Shown one piece after another: positions 1 through 10,953 of a DNA stretch of 64,000 nt (position 1 is its first letter; every line of letters starts with the position of its first letter). The notes beneath the pieces were generated by a model, which was given only the letters and a program-made list of their open reading frames with translations, ran no database searches and had not been told where the DNA came from. A program made the position numbers and the translations under genes. Source of the DNA: Owenia fusiformis (lineage: Eukaryota; Annelida; Polychaeta; Sabellida; Oweniidae); contig CAIIXF020000001.1 of assembly GCA_903813345.2 (NCBI GenBank), forward strand, positions 28,941,915 through 29,005,914, read 5' to 3'.

Positions 1-179
1 ATATGCTCTAAGTAGGCATCACCAAACACAAATTTTGATCCAAAGTCTGCATAATTAAGGAACATTGTGATCTGGTCCCCTAGCCATTGAAAGGCTATCA
101 GTCCATATGACCAACGTAAAATTAAGAGGCCGAATATGAATTGTAACACCATTCCTGATAGCACAAGACTCCAGTTCAC
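1..179 (-). CDS. SLC28A: SLC28-like concentrative nucleoside transporter, third recognised exon (partial)
   Basis: This is the most downstream exon of the transporter in the window, and it runs off the left edge. It opens after the acceptor gttgtag at 180-184 in phase 0, matching the phase-0 donor of the exon at 961. The translation begins VNWSLVLSGMVLQFIFGLLI and continues through LRWSYGLIAFQWLG and YADFGSKFVFGD. This follows the order seen in animal SLC28 proteins: a membrane helix with the LQF-GLLILR pattern, then the FDWLG-like and Y-D-G-FVFG segment just before the core transport domain. The family takes up nucleosides with sodium or protons across the plasma membrane. Substrate choice cannot be read because the binding-site helices lie outside the window. 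The family call is firm, but which SLC28 paralogue it is remains open. Confidence 0.9.
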   Translation of the reverse strand, partial: MNWSLVLSGMVLQFIFGLLILRWSYGLIAFQWLGDQITMFLNYADFGSKFVFGDAYLEH

Positions 180-291
180 CTACAACCATGTTCAATATGT
201 GGTCAATATGTGTATTCATTTGAGATCATATTTTGGAAATTAAATTATGATGTATAATGCTGTGCGAAATGGATGGATTGATATTCATATA

Positions 292-845
292 CTGTACGCC
301 CGGTATTATTTGCGAGCTTTAATTTCGCGAATTTTGCGAAAACACGGTTTCGCGGCTATTAAATTTCGCGAAAATGGAGGGGATCCCCCTTAATCTTAAT
401 GTGCAAGAGCTTCTTAAAAGACCGAACTGTCGATTCGGAGATTTTGAAGTGTTTAGCAGCGCTTGAATTGCCATTCAGTAATGCGTGCCGGGCTATGTTT
501 GCCCTTTCTGCATCGTTATACACCTTATATGTCCCGCGTTTGGAATTGGACTTCATGTTATCTTTTGCAATTTGCACTTCATTTGCAATGATGTCATCGA
601 TATCATTATTTGGCCTACTGGTGGTACTGGGCCGAATCAGCCAATGTAAAATGGACATTACTGAAGTCCTGAAGATCGTGGATATCCAATTATCGCCCAA
701 TAACACTAGACGAAACGTTTACACAAAACGAAATGCATCAGAGCCCTGGCAATTGGCAATTTCGCGACGATAATTTTTCGCGATTTTAACACGAAAAGCG
801 AAAAGCGCAAAAGTTAATCGCACGCGAATAATACCGGGCGTACAG
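292..845 (-). mobile_element. TA-flanked inverted-repeat element with a solo helix-turn-helix ORF
   Basis: This 554-bp element starts CTGTACGCCCGGTATTATT and ends with the matching inverted sequence, with a TA on each side (290-291 and 846-847). That is the target duplication of Tc1/mariner/pogo-type elements. The interior near both ends is rich in TTTCGCG and GCGAAA motifs. On the minus strand, 359-706 is an open frame of up to 115 codons. Its C-terminal part (KRGTYKVYNDAERANIARHA, then a segment ending ISESTVRSFKK) looks like the N-terminal DNA-binding helix-turn-helix of pogo/Tigger-like transposases. There is no room for a DDE catalytic domain, so the element is non-autonomous, carrying either a relic or a stand-alone DNA-binding protein. 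It sits inside the SLC28 intron in the gene's orientation. Confidence 0.75.
359..706 (-). CDS. short helix-turn-helix protein of the TIR element
   Basis: This is an open frame of 115 codons within the 292-845 element. The last ~55 residues resemble a transposase DNA-binding domain: a basic KRGTYKVYND start, an AERANIARHALLNGN helix, then AAKHFKISESTVRSFKK as the recognition helix. The N-terminal half overlaps the reverse of a plus-strand ORF and has no recognisable domain. Translation from the first ATG is uncertain, since the conserved part begins around residue 52. It may be a relic of a full pogo-like transposase, or a binder that competes for element ends. I see no catalytic acidic triad. 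Confidence 0.45.
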   Translation of the reverse strand: MLLGDNWISTIFRTSVMSILHWLIRPSTTSRPNNDIDDIIANEVQIAKDNMKSNSKRGTYKVYNDAERANIARHALLNGNSSAAKHFKISESTVRSFKKLLHIKIKGDPLHFREI

Positions 846-960
846 TAGATATTTTATGAAGACTCTTTAGGGCTCTTTCAGACCTATAATGTCGGTGCTC
901 AGAAGTTTTTGAATTCATCAAGGAAAACGATTAACATACAGTATAATCTTTAGATATTAC

Positions 961-1102
961 CTTAACTGCATTTTTTGATCCCACAAATGCTAGCAATAAG
1001 AAGGCCAATATGCCTCCTACAGACACCAGCTTATAAGGTTTCCTAGAGGCATCAATGCCAATGAACACTATGATAGCTATTGCTACTATAACATACCATA
1101 CC
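961..1102 (-). CDS. SLC28A: SLC28-like transporter, second recognised exon
   Basis: This is a 142-nt exon between the acceptor tttttag (AG at 1104-1103) and the donor GTAATA. It opens in phase 2 and closes in phase 0, joining in frame to both neighbours. It encodes W-VWYVIVAIAIIVFIGIDA, a membrane helix, then a short polar link, then a second helix around VGGILAFLLLAFVG. In SLC28 proteins the same position holds two helices joined by a short loop that ends at the VxW segment starting the next exon. No ORF longer than 60 residues marks it, because both flanks splice. Confidence 0.88.
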
Positions 1103-1620
1103 CTAAAAAGAAATGAAATCAGGGTTACCTTATTACACTCATGGCAGTTGTTAAATCAAATGTGAATCAAACATGCGCAAAGGTATTAAATATAAAATGT
1201 TAATCTGCCTGACTTATCTTTATTTATCTTATACGAGGCTTGTTTCTGGTTTTAATTGGTTGGATGAATATCAAAATTTTAAATGGTTTTGAGTAAGTAC
1301 TGTTTTCTCAGGTGGAGATTTTAGGTGAATATCAAAACATTTTGAGTAGGGTTGTCCCAGGTATATTATCATTCTTTTTAACTAACATGAAATTTAACAA
1401 AGGGATGTTCATGTACACAGAGATATGATATGATTGATTACCAAAGATCAAAGAAGAACATCATCATATCATTTCTTGATCCCTAGAATCTAATATACAG
1501 AATGATAATTTTTATTATCATTTATATTAATTTGACGTCTGTGTAGTTTTACATACAGTATAAAAGTTGTAAATGCCTGTATTATATAAACTAATAACCT
1601 ATATTATATGTCATACTGAG

Positions 1621-1989
1621 TGACACAAAAATTCCACCCACTAATTTTGGAATTTCTCAATAATTAAGGAATCTTCATAATTTTCATAATTATAATTGGT
1701 ATGCTTTCATAGCATCAAATACTTGGAAATTAAGAGATATCTCATTTTCCGCGGAGGCATGGCCTGACACAAAATCACTCAAAAATATAAATTAGAAAAT
1801 CTGTCTTTCTTAAAATTTACATAATAAGTGAATCAGTTTATCAAATTAAATGGATAGATATGACATATTATTGATAATGTTTAGAAAATTGTATTTTTGG
1901 AAATTTTTTGACGATTTCACCGAGAGCATGCCTGGACGGAAAATGTGATATCTCTAATTCTGAAGATGGAGAGTGGCATTTTTGTGTCA
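1621..1989. mobile_element. 369-bp inverted-repeat element (MITE)
   Basis: The left end TGACACAAAAATTCCAC is matched at the right end by GTGGCATTTTTGTGTCA with one mismatch. An inner arm also repeats in inverted form (GGCATG-CCTG near 1756 against GCATGCCTGGACGG near 1926). There is no coding capacity and no clear target duplication. It is a short non-autonomous DNA element in the SLC28 intron. Confidence 0.6.
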
Positions 1990-2453
1990 ACCTGTTTGTA
2001 TGAATTATATTGTTGTTTCTAATGTTTACTGAATTGAACCTTCCACATCAATATTTAAATGATAACTACATTTCCCTTTGAAGTAGTTAAGAAAAGAAGG
2101 ACAAATAGAATTCTTGTTGAGGCACCTGAGAAGTAAATACAACATGCACAATTTGCAATTTTTTAGCCACATTTTCTGTGATAACTATGAAGCACATGCT
2201 TTTCATTTAGAGACATTTCATATATCTGTACATTAATTTCCATTGATAGATTGTTCTATTGAAGTTTATCTAGTGGTGTCAAAACTAGAATGGGTAAGGC
2301 ACTTGAGTGGCTGTCAAACAAATAATATATGAACCCTAGGATGGGCTTGTCACTTTATCAGTGCATGGTAAACAGCTCATTTCTTGCAATTAAGTATAGT
2401 ATAGGAATAGTACTTTCTTCCAAGGGACAGTTTTTCTCTATGAAGCAGAGATA

Positions 2454-2522
2454 TATGTAATAGAGCCTAGTTAGAATATGTAATAGAGCCTAGTTAGAAT
2501 ATGTAATAGAGCCTAGTTAGAA
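2454..2522. repeat. 23-bp tandem repeat, three copies
   Basis: The unit TATGTAATAGAGCCTAGTTA plus GAA occurs three times in a row without visible mismatches, implying recent slippage expansion within the intron. Confidence 0.85.
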
Positions 2523-2933
2523 TAAAATTATAATTAAATTAACCCTTCAGGAACCCCATCATGCATATCATGTCATATATTTTCTGAACTACCAAATGCA
2601 GATAAAACAAATGGTGTTTTGATTCATGCTTTGTATGGCAGAGAATCATTTGTTTCATTAATAGCTATAGATTGTGAAAACTATAACTGATTACTTATTA
2701 CATGTGGTTGATAAATCAGTTGAACCTATTTGAAAATGCATATATAATCATTTGTAAATTTTTATGATGTAAACATTGAAATTGATAACATCAGAAATGA
2801 AACTTGGCAAACTAATATGTTTTGAGTACAGGATTAAAATTATTTATATGATATTTTTCCTCTTATTATTCTACGTCATGATGAAATATAAAACTCCTTA
2901 TTTCAAATATACAAAAATGTATGATACACTTAC

Positions 2934-3397
2934 CAGCGTAATTTATTCCATTTTGTTTCTACAAAGTGAATTGGTTTTTCTAGGACCTTAAGAATTTTGG
3001 GTCCGAGATATTTTTTGATGAGATTGTATATTACAAAGAATATAACAATGGCTGTTATAACGATCAATGGTATGGCACCCTGAATGTTCCAGTACATTGC
3101 ATATACCAGATATGCTCCATATAGCAGTAGCCCCAGTACAAATGCAGCATATTTGATGGACTTTTTATGTGCCATATACATGGTGCTCATTTTGTTTTGA
3201 ATTTTAGCAACAAAATGATTCTTGTCCGTATCTTCTTCTTCTTCTTCTTCTTCTTCATGCTGTACGTTTGGGAGAACATCTTGATGATGTGACTTTTCTT
3301 GAATGTTAAATGTTTCCATATTGGCTCCATCTGATACAGTATTGACATATTCAGGTATATCTGCCCCGTGATTATTGATTCCTATATTTGATACCAT
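2934..3397 (-). CDS. SLC28A: SLC28-like transporter, first coding exon (N-terminus)
   Basis: The ATG at 3395-3397 opens a 464-nt exon that ends at the donor CTG|GTAAGT in phase 2. The first ~80 residues are a cytosolic, low-complexity leader with an acidic run of eight glutamates encoded by a GAA/TTC microsatellite at about 3229-3257. The next part, from HKKSIKYAAFVLGLLLYGAY through a second helix (IPLIVITAIVIFFVIYNLI) to KYLGPKI, matches the first two helices of animal SLC28 transporters in order and spacing. That includes the H-K-K/R start of helix 1 and the N-x-x-x-A-x-P-L-x-V-I-T link. The start is the first ATG after an in-frame stop and fits an N-terminal exon. The transporter moves nucleosides into cells at the plasma membrane. 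The gene continues leftward via 1102-961 and 179-1. Confidence 0.88.
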
Positions 3398-5399
3398 CTT
3401 ATTTTTCTTTGCTTTATTGAATATTTTAAATCAATTTTAGCTAACTTATGCTGGTGAATTTATTTCTGGCATGATGTCTAACTTTGAATCCAAGTTGTTC
3501 TATATGATTAGATTTGAACTTATAAGTACTTCATGTATATCATATCAATACAAGTCTACTGAGGCTTATAGCCTTATATATTAGAAAACTGAAAGCAATT
3601 TTACAACACAATTCATTGTAGATATCATTCAAGTGGCTCTTACATACACAATTCATAAATCTATACATGAATCCTGAATCAATTCTACAAGGGCTGTCCT
3701 ATATTCAAAAGTAAATATTTTGTTATTAGATTGACAAACATATTAAGTAGAATAGCGGGCTCATTTTTCACCCCAAAATTGTAACTAGCAAAAATGTGTG
3801 TTTACTGGGTGAAGCGATATCTGAAGTGTTTGGATCACAAAGTTAGATATTTGAAAAATTAAGAACATAGTACAATCCTGATAGGCATCTCCGGACATAC
3901 AATTAAAAGGTATACCAAATTAATTTCATATTAAAGTGAAGGTATAATTCCTTTCTTAATGAACATTAATTTAATTTCAGCCTTGAATGATATAAACTCT
4001 TAATTTGAGATCATTTAGTTCAGAATTTATTGAACAACCCTCGTATTTATTGTCATGTATATTTTTATTACACGCTGAATAAGCATTTTCAAAATTTAGA
4101 TGATATACAATTAATTCATGTATTTCTTATTATTTATTTAATAGATTTCCATCATGTGGCTATAATGTTGATATAGAATGTAATATTTCAGTTTGAGATT
4201 ATTTCACTTATATATAGTATTTAATATAAGTATTTAATATTAAGAAATGTAGTAACCTTGAGGTGTGGATACCTTTTGGCATGCAATGGTTTAATCCATG
4301 TTAAAAGCAAAACTGCATTGAAGTAGGGCTTATTTATTTACTTCAACTTTGGTTTGCGCCCTAATTTTTGCACAATTCTGTTTTGCATTCATTAAGATTA
4401 GAGGCAAGACATTAACATTCAAAATGTCACCACCTCCCATTTGTTACAGATGCCTACCGCCAGTTGTTGCAGATGCTGAACACAATCCACAAAAAGTTGA
4501 AGACTATAACAGTATGTCAACACTTCTGGTGGAGACATAAAAAGTTGAAACACAATATAACTATAGAGAATGAACAGAAGGGGATATAGGCATTAAGAAA
4601 AATAGCCTGGAGAAAAATTAAAAGAAATATCATTAATAATTTCTATAGTAGTCATTGAATCAATGGGTATAATGATGCCATTATAAGAGAACAATAAACA
4701 GTGGAATTAGCCTGAATTCTTAACTTATTCAAAGACAAGCTGGCTCAGTTAAGAGGTCATAACTTAACCATATACATGTAAAGGGCCTTTATAAGAATTA
4801 GAAACTGTCAACAAGTATAGATATAGATCACTCTGGCCTAGTATTGATTGGGCTTAGGATTTAAATTGAACCTTATTTGAAAAAAACATTCCTTTAAACT
4901 CTGTACTGATCATATGGTATGAAATGAAAATTATTGTACCCTACTCTTGCTAAAGTTAAGATTAGAGATTTGAATTTAATGATTCAGCTCATAAATAGGC
5001 TTTTTGTAAAGAAATGAAAACACCTATTTTTCTAAGAAATTCTAAGAATTCAACTTCATAGGTTGTGAATATGTGAGCATTGTCTCAACTATACATGTTT
5101 GTATGTATTCTAGTATTATAAGACTTATCAGATAACACTGTAAGTCACATTGACCCATGCTGCTCAATTCAATAGTTATATCCCAAAGAACAAAGTTTGG
5201 TAGGGATAATGAAACTCTCTGTATAATATGTCTGTCAGTCTGTCCAGAAGATACTAGTAAGTGTAATACTAGTGGACAGATTTTTTTGCAAGTTTAAAAA
5301 AATAAAAGCAACATAGTAGTAATAATATTCACAATATGCATTTATTCCGTGTTTCTCAGCCTGACCCCAAGGGTGGTCGGGAGAACAGGTATTTTTGTT
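3398..5399. other. region upstream of SLC28, no gene seen
   Basis: This is AT-rich sequence that should include the 5' untranslated part and promoter of the transporter on its left. I can support no TATA box or initiator. It contains one copy of the TGTCACCACC dispersed repeat near 4425-4550. No ORF here shows domain similarity. Confidence 0.5.
4425..4550 (+). repeat. copy of the dispersed TGTCACCACC repeat
   Basis: The sequence opens ATGTCACCACCTCCCATTTG, then TTACAGATG, and ends in a GGTGGAGACATAAAAAGTTG segment. The same core recurs at 18149-18243, 18395-18440 and 59041-59110, and inverted at 12478-12557 and 15233-15330. It is the conserved end of an unnamed repeat family. Confidence 0.6.
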
Positions 5400-5794
5400 A
5401 AAGGACGATTCTCGGTTTGGAGAACGAAGTTCATCAATCTAACTGAGCATTATCCCTGCTTCGGACAAATTTGATTTTTTTACATGATAAAGATTTGAAT
5501 GTCTTCTTTTGAATAGTCATAATTTAATTTGGGTAATATTTCTAGATTTTTCGCAAAAAAATATTAGCTCAGTACACTGATGGACTTCTTTCCCCGAATC
5601 GAGACTTGTATTTATATTTAATCGGTCTATTTGAGCATTATCCCTGCTTCAGACCAATTTGTTATCTTTACATCTTGTAGATTTAAATGTCCTCTTTTGA
5701 ATATTCATAGTTTAATTTGGGTAATATTTCTATATTTTTCATGAAAAAAATTATTAGCCCAGGAGACTGTTCTCCAAACCGAGAATCGTCCTTT
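5400..5794. mobile_element. 395-bp inverted-repeat element
   Basis: The ends are perfect inverted repeats of about 26 bp beginning AAAGGACGATTCTCGGTTTG. Inside, a ~95-bp stretch is repeated: 5487-5580 resembles 5676-5770, both with TTTAATTTGGGTAATATTTC. The open frames in it are not coding. No target duplication is evident. Confidence 0.75.
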
Positions 5795-6146
5795 GAGATC
5801 TTTGTGAAGTATAGCTTTATCATTCTCAATTGTAAGGCAATTAAGAGTGCATGTAGATTGCAAATATTGTATAATTTTTTTAATTGGGGATTCAGAAAAT
5901 TCAAAGTGGCTGCCTCATGTGGGATTTTGCAATAGTTTCCTAATTTCTTCAAAGTATGGCTATATTTTACTTAAATTGAAGGAATTTTAGAGTAGATCAC
6001 ACTTATGGTATATTTGTTTTTCTGATTCTTGCCTCAATTCAAAATGGCTGCCTAAAGCGGGAATTCGCAGTGATGTTGAGATCTTTGATTCTTTTCAAAG
6101 TATCAAACACTACATTCTGACATTAGATCTCAAATATTGAATATCC

Positions 6147-6572
6147 CAGATGCGAGTAGAAATAATCTTGATTTACGTCATTAAAAATTCACAATTCAGT
6201 CAAACTGATGTCATATTTGGAATCTACATGTAAAATTACATTTAGAAATGTGGTTTTGAAAAGAGTTTATCAACTTTGAAAATTTAATTTTCTTTGAAAA
6301 TGTGACTTCTAGGTCGGGGAGATTCCCCATAGAGCCCATGTTGTAAAGCCACAAAAGGTGAAATATCTTTTCTTGTGTTGGGCAGATAATATTTTCTTTT
6401 ACTGGACATATTTTAATTTGTATAACTAACAGATACATAAAGGTAATATGAAAAGTGAACCATTAAAACTCATGCATGTTCAAGTTTAAGGGAATTTTGT
6501 AATACCCTGCCATGTTAATTCCCCCGAATCAGCCACCTGGTGGCGAAACTGGTAACTACCTACTCGCATCTG
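6147..6572 (-). mobile_element. MITE with CAGATGCGAGTAG ends
   Basis: The 13-bp terminal inverted repeat CAGATGCGAGTAG stands at both ends. The right part (CCACCTGGTGGCGAAACTGG and the TACTGGACATATTTTAATTT segment) is the reverse complement of copies at 20688-20870 and 52328-52640. This gives at least three copies of one family in the window, in both orientations. Confidence 0.7.
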
Positions 6573-6819
6573 AGTAATTGTCTTCATGATTTGAGCCTTT
6601 GAAAGTCTTAAATGGTCACCAAATGCTTAGATTGATGGAAATTCTGATATATCACAAATGTCTGTCTTTTATTATCTCCAAATCAATACAAGGGTAGAGC
6701 AGATGGTAAAAACAGATTCATGAATGTAGTATTTGTTGGGATTTGCTACTCCATGGAGTTGTCAATTTCTAGTTGTTATAGTGTAGACATGCCATATCTA
6801 ACATACAGCTTTTTATGTT

Positions 6820-7000
6820 AAAGGCAAATCAGATCTATAATGGGTGAGAAAATTGCGAGCAACATGTACATTTCCTGGACTAAAGTACAAATGTACATTA
6901 TGTCGGCCTACTTTGGGGATACTTAGCAAATATACATGACAAGGAATGATATGAGCCAAAAATATTGTTTTCTTGCTTGCTGATATCTGATTCTCTCTTT
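6820..7000. mobile_element. short member of the AAAGGC-GATCT MITE family
   Basis: It begins AAAGGCAAATCAGATCTATA and ends GATATCTGATTCTCTCTTT. Longer relatives lie at 12381-12735 and 40209-40585, sharing these ends and an internal GACAAGGAATGA segment. It is non-coding. Confidence 0.6.
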
Positions 7001-7280
7001 CCTACTGACTACAACAGATTTTCGGGACTCAATATTCTCCATTTTACCATATTGCTATTACTATAATTTAGGTGTGATATTGTTCACTTATTAATATAAG
7101 TTTATGCTATTTCCATTCTCATATGCATCACATATTTGCTTTCACAGGCCCAGGAAGATGTAAATCCCCCTCCCCCCAGTCACTATATTGCTAATGTAAA
7201 AAAATAATGTATTTTATAAGACTTGAGTATACTGTTGCCATTGACTCGTGTTATTTATCCCTCAATCCATCTCCTCTTCT

Positions 7281-7371
7281 TCCCTCTACATGACTCAAAC
7301 TATTTTTACATTTCTCAAACTATTTTTACAGAACTCAAACTATTTTTACATGGCTCAACCTATTTTTCATG
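7281..7371. repeat. ~20-bp tandem repeat
   Basis: There are four imperfect copies of CTCAAACTATTTTTACAT in a row, with a 2-4 base spacer that varies. No function is suggested. Confidence 0.7.
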
Positions 7372-7546
7372 TTAATTCAAAATTTGTACACTCAACTATT
7401 GAAGGGCTAGGCAGAAACACAAATAGATTAAATTGCTAATTTCTCAAAGATGAATAATGTTAGTGACAATTCGCAGGTACTATCCTTTGTATCACTATGC
7501 CCTCTTTCATATGGTTCCAAGATGTTCTATTTTCCTCCACAGATGA

Positions 7547-8066
7547 CTGAGCAATGAGGGATTTAAGTGACCAAGTCGGAAGTGGGTTTGTGCCACTTTC
7601 AGCCAAGTCAATTCATTATCATAACATAGTGATAGGTAACAATAAACATCAGGATATTACTCTTTTACTTATTTATTCCAATTAAAGTTACACATATCAT
7701 ATTTACCACCCCTTTTCAATCCTAATGACTAGTCATTGTTTTAACCCCAGTGTCCTTCGACACGACCCCCATTCCTTTCAAGGCAGGTGTCTGCCCTAGA
7801 TCTCATAGCACATACTGCATCCCTGTTGATGTCTCTCTGTCCCCTTAGATCCTCCACTGCTGCAACAATCCTGGGCTTTAGATTATCAATGCCTCTTGGT
7901 AATGTTGTGGATACTTTATCCTTGAGATAACCCCAAAGGAAGTAGTCACAAGGTGCAAAACCATCCTGGCATAGCCATTTTAATACCCCATTGTTCAATC
8001 ATTCACGAAAGAAAAAGTGGCACAAACCCATTTCTGACATGGTCGCTTAAATCCCTTAGAACTCAG
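7547..8066 (-). mobile_element. internally deleted Tc1/mariner-type element
   Basis: The inverted ends are about 57 bp: left 7547-7603, right 8010-8066. They share GGGATTTAAG-GACCA-GTC and GTGGGTTTGTGCCACTTT with scattered mismatches. Between them is the C-terminal remnant of a transposase on the minus strand (7741-7998). At 520 bp the element is less than half the length of an autonomous mariner, so it is a decayed deletion derivative. Confidence 0.75.
7741..7998 (-). pseudogene. Tc1/mariner-type transposase, C-terminal remnant
   Basis: The 85-codon frame contains GFAPCDYFLWGYLKDKV followed by a leucine/isoleucine-spaced segment and a CLERNGG motif. This is the ending typical of mariner/IS630-family DDE transposases: the S-P-D-L-x-P-x-D-x-F-L-W-G-Y-L-K region, then the C-x-x-x-x-G-G tail. 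Only this end survives. The N-terminal helix-turn-helix domain and the first two catalytic aspartates are absent, and it is not functional. Confidence 0.75.
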
Positions 8067-9986
8067 CCATACGTGAAAAAAATAGACAACTTTGGTATCA
8101 TTATAAGAAAGAAAACATCATAACCTGTCGGAAGGTAGCTGTGAAATTATACTATTATTATTCATATTTGAGAAATAAGCAATTAAATCTTGGTTTCCTT
8201 TTTTGAGACACCCTGTATTAACCAATATGACACCAGGGAGTCAATAAAAGCTTGTCTTTGCCTATTTTTACATTTTTGAGAAAACTTGCATTGTAAATAG
8301 ATTCCTTTAATAGCATTTCATTGATTTTAATCACTTGAAATACTTATTTTATCAAATTTACCTATTCACAATTCCTGAATCAAAAAATAAGAAAAAAGCT
8401 TTCACAGCCTTTACATGCACATTAAATTGGATTTTTTCAAAATTTCAAGTGTTTTCAAAAGGTTTAATAAACCAGTTATAAAAACCTAACCTTATTCCAT
8501 TAAACATCTCCATTGAGAGACATCGTGGTACGTTTTCATTCATTTGATAACTACATTGGCTTAGAGCATGGTCATATTCATGTTTAGTATGAACTCTCAA
8601 AAATAAAATCAGTTGTTTGTCTTGCAACTATAATTATCCCCCATATATCTTTCCCATATTCCCATATCCAGGTCATCATTCTATGTAGATATTTTGACTA
8701 CCCAAACTCAATCACTATAAGAATCTACATCTGACATGCATTATTTCATTTAGATGTTTATTGTATCTGAATTTCTTAATAAGCCCATTTAAAACAGAAA
8801 TATATACTTTTTTTTAAAGTTTAAAGATATATAATTTAAAATTTAAAGTCTTTTTAAAGTTTTTATTTTACATTAAGCAGTATTACAATTACAATAAATA
8901 ATAATAAAAAAATGTATTTAAAACAATTTCATTGACAAGGTTGTACATATTAATGTTATAACTTATAATAGGTTGCAGATATTTGTGCCAAGTACAAATT
9001 GATATTTTATAGTTTCTCCATATTTTGTAATTTCATTGAAGAACCTCCTAGAAAAATCCATAAAGTTCATGAGAGAAGTAAATGGACTATTCCAACACTC
9101 ATTACAACAACAAACTGCACTAACAACATACAAGAGATGTCTCAAAGCATAGCTTATTCATGCAAATCACAACATGGTAACAGTAACCAGGTAGAGTATA
9201 TTACTGCTCTCATGAAGCAGTCATTGTATAATATATGTTGCTCATTGGTTTGACTTTCCAACTTTCCAAATGTCACAAAAACAAAGGCTGGAACTCTTAA
9301 AGGCCCCAAACAAAGTTTCAACCTCTTTGGCTAATACTGTAGAATTACCTGATGTTATTTAAGAAATGATAATGTGAAATTTTATTAAAAAATTCAAAAT
9401 GTGGTACTGTTTGAGCAACTTTTTAGTTCAAAGTTGAATTTGTCAAACATTCATGCACTTTTCAGGCCACACTGACATGACTGATGAACTTTGAGTGTTA
9501 TTGGGATATAGCATACATGTATTGCTTTTAAGCGTGTGTCCTTTGCTCAAGCTTTCCAAAGGTATTAAGAAAATAATGTGTTTGACGATGTATAGTAGAA
9601 TATTTCCTGATTTAAAGATTTCGAAAATGGTGGGAGTATTTGAAAAATAAAAATGCCAATAATTTCTTTAAAAATCTGTTTTTTTACTGTTTGGAATTAC
9701 TCATAAATGAATGATAAAAAACATATTTTTTAACTCTGCATGGGGCCTTTAAATAAAAAAAATAAAAACAGCATAATTAAAAATCTGTGCTTATAAAACT
9801 GATTCTAATCTAATGTTATACTAATGAGAACAATTGTATTGTAGGTACATATACATACAAGTAGACACCATGGCCTTGAGTTATGCAATACAGTATTCTA
9901 TTATTGCCAATTTTAATCACTGGTATATAAGCTGATTTATAAAAAAAACATTTTTAGCAAAATAGATCATATAAAATATGGCACAT
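8067..9986. other. AT-rich intergenic stretch, nothing recognised
   Basis: There are no domain-bearing ORFs, no inverted-repeat element I can delimit and no RNA gene. Poly-A and poly-T tracts are frequent (for example 8807-8920). The two ORFs over 60 codons near 9000 overlap each other on opposite strands and have no recognisable content. Confidence 0.5.
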
Positions 9987-10242
9987 GCATGAGTGGGTTT
10001 GGGGTAGATGTCCTGCTCCAGACCAAATGCGGGCAGATATAATATATCCATCCTGCTCCCGGAATTTTTCAAAAATTTAAAAAAGTTTTTAAAATTTTTC
10101 AAAAAGTTCAAATGTTACAATTGTATTGAACTAAAGGAATATTATAAAAATTTTAAAATAAACTGTGCTTTCACAGTAACGATCTATCTTTTCATTTGAA
10201 AAAGGTGGAAAATGTTATATCTAGCCCAAACCCACTCACGTA
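9987..10242. mobile_element. short MITE with GAGTGGGTTTGGG ends
   Basis: The inverted ends GCATGAGTGGGTTTGGGGTA and TAGCCCAAACCCACTCACG delimit a ~256-bp non-coding stretch rich in TTTTTCAAAAA palindromes. Confidence 0.6.
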
Positions 10243-10257
10243 TGAGATACACCAATT

Positions 10258-10579
10258 ATGTACGGTCAGTTTTGGATATAGGGTATATCCCTCGGGATAT
10301 ATTTATTTGAGGTGTCACACCAACCTGAAGTTGACCAGAATCTCGGATCGGAAGGGTCGGGTCACGAACAACTACTTACCAATTTCGAGTTGGGTCAGGA
10401 CTCAGAACACTCAGGAATATCATAAGTTATCTTAAAATTCTTTATATTTCCCGCAAAATTTCCAACTTTTTTTTTCAAACCCGTGACACCCCTAATATTT
10501 ATATCTCTTCCCTTGGTCTCTCGGGAGATATAAATATATCCCTCAGGATATATCCTCTATCCAAAACCTCCCAGTACAT
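10258..10579. mobile_element. MITE with 45-50-bp imperfect inverted ends
   Basis: The left arm (ATGTACGGTCAGTTTTGGAT and on to the GGGATATATTTAT end at 10308) is matched in reverse by 10522-10579. It is non-coding and immediately adjacent to the previous MITE. Confidence 0.65.
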
Positions 10580-10953
10580 AACCCTTATATACAAGTTGTA
10601 TATATTTCATATACATATAAAAATGCCACATTTTCCAAAAAATTGATTTTGGATACTATTCAATATGACAAATCATTCCTTAACCAATTACTACAATGTG
10701 GTAGAGATTATACATGTGATTTATTACTTGCAAACTCTGATGATGGAATTACATTTGCTTCGAACAATCAGTAAGTATGTGGTTGAGGTTTTTGTACAAG
10801 CAGTAATATATCATATGAATCATCAAAAATACTTGCAGTAAAATGAAAACAATGATACAATCATTTATAACAACACTTGTATTCTTAAAATACAGTAAAA
10901 TCACCACATTCATTCATTTGATAGGACAATTAGAAAAACACATGGACATTAAT

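Larger units (their letters stand above)
180..960 (-). other. SLC28 intron carrying a TIR element
   Basis: This 781-bp intron lies between two phase-0 junctions. Its right boundary (minus-strand donor) is GTAATA at 955-960 and its acceptor AG is at 180-181. Most of it is taken up by the inverted-repeat element at 292-845. The remainder is AT-rich and featureless. Confidence 0.8.
1103..2933 (-). other. SLC28 intron with a MITE and a short tandem repeat
   Basis: This 1.83-kb intron has its donor GTAAGT at 2928-2933 and its acceptor AG at 1103-1104. It contains the inverted-repeat element at 1621-1989 and a 23-bp triplet repeat at 2454-2522. The rest is AT-rich, with no coding signal seen. Confidence 0.75.

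Noticed and set aside
7141-7200. Possible CRISPR-like or RNA-gene structure in repeated short phrases
   Set aside because: The short direct repeats nearby (7281-7371) have no regular unique spacers. This is a eukaryotic tandem repeat, and no tRNA, rRNA or CRISPR array was found anywhere in the window.
8963-9253. Overlapping 60- and 84-codon ORFs on opposite strands
   Set aside because: No domains, no splice-site logic and AT-rich composition; both are likely chance.
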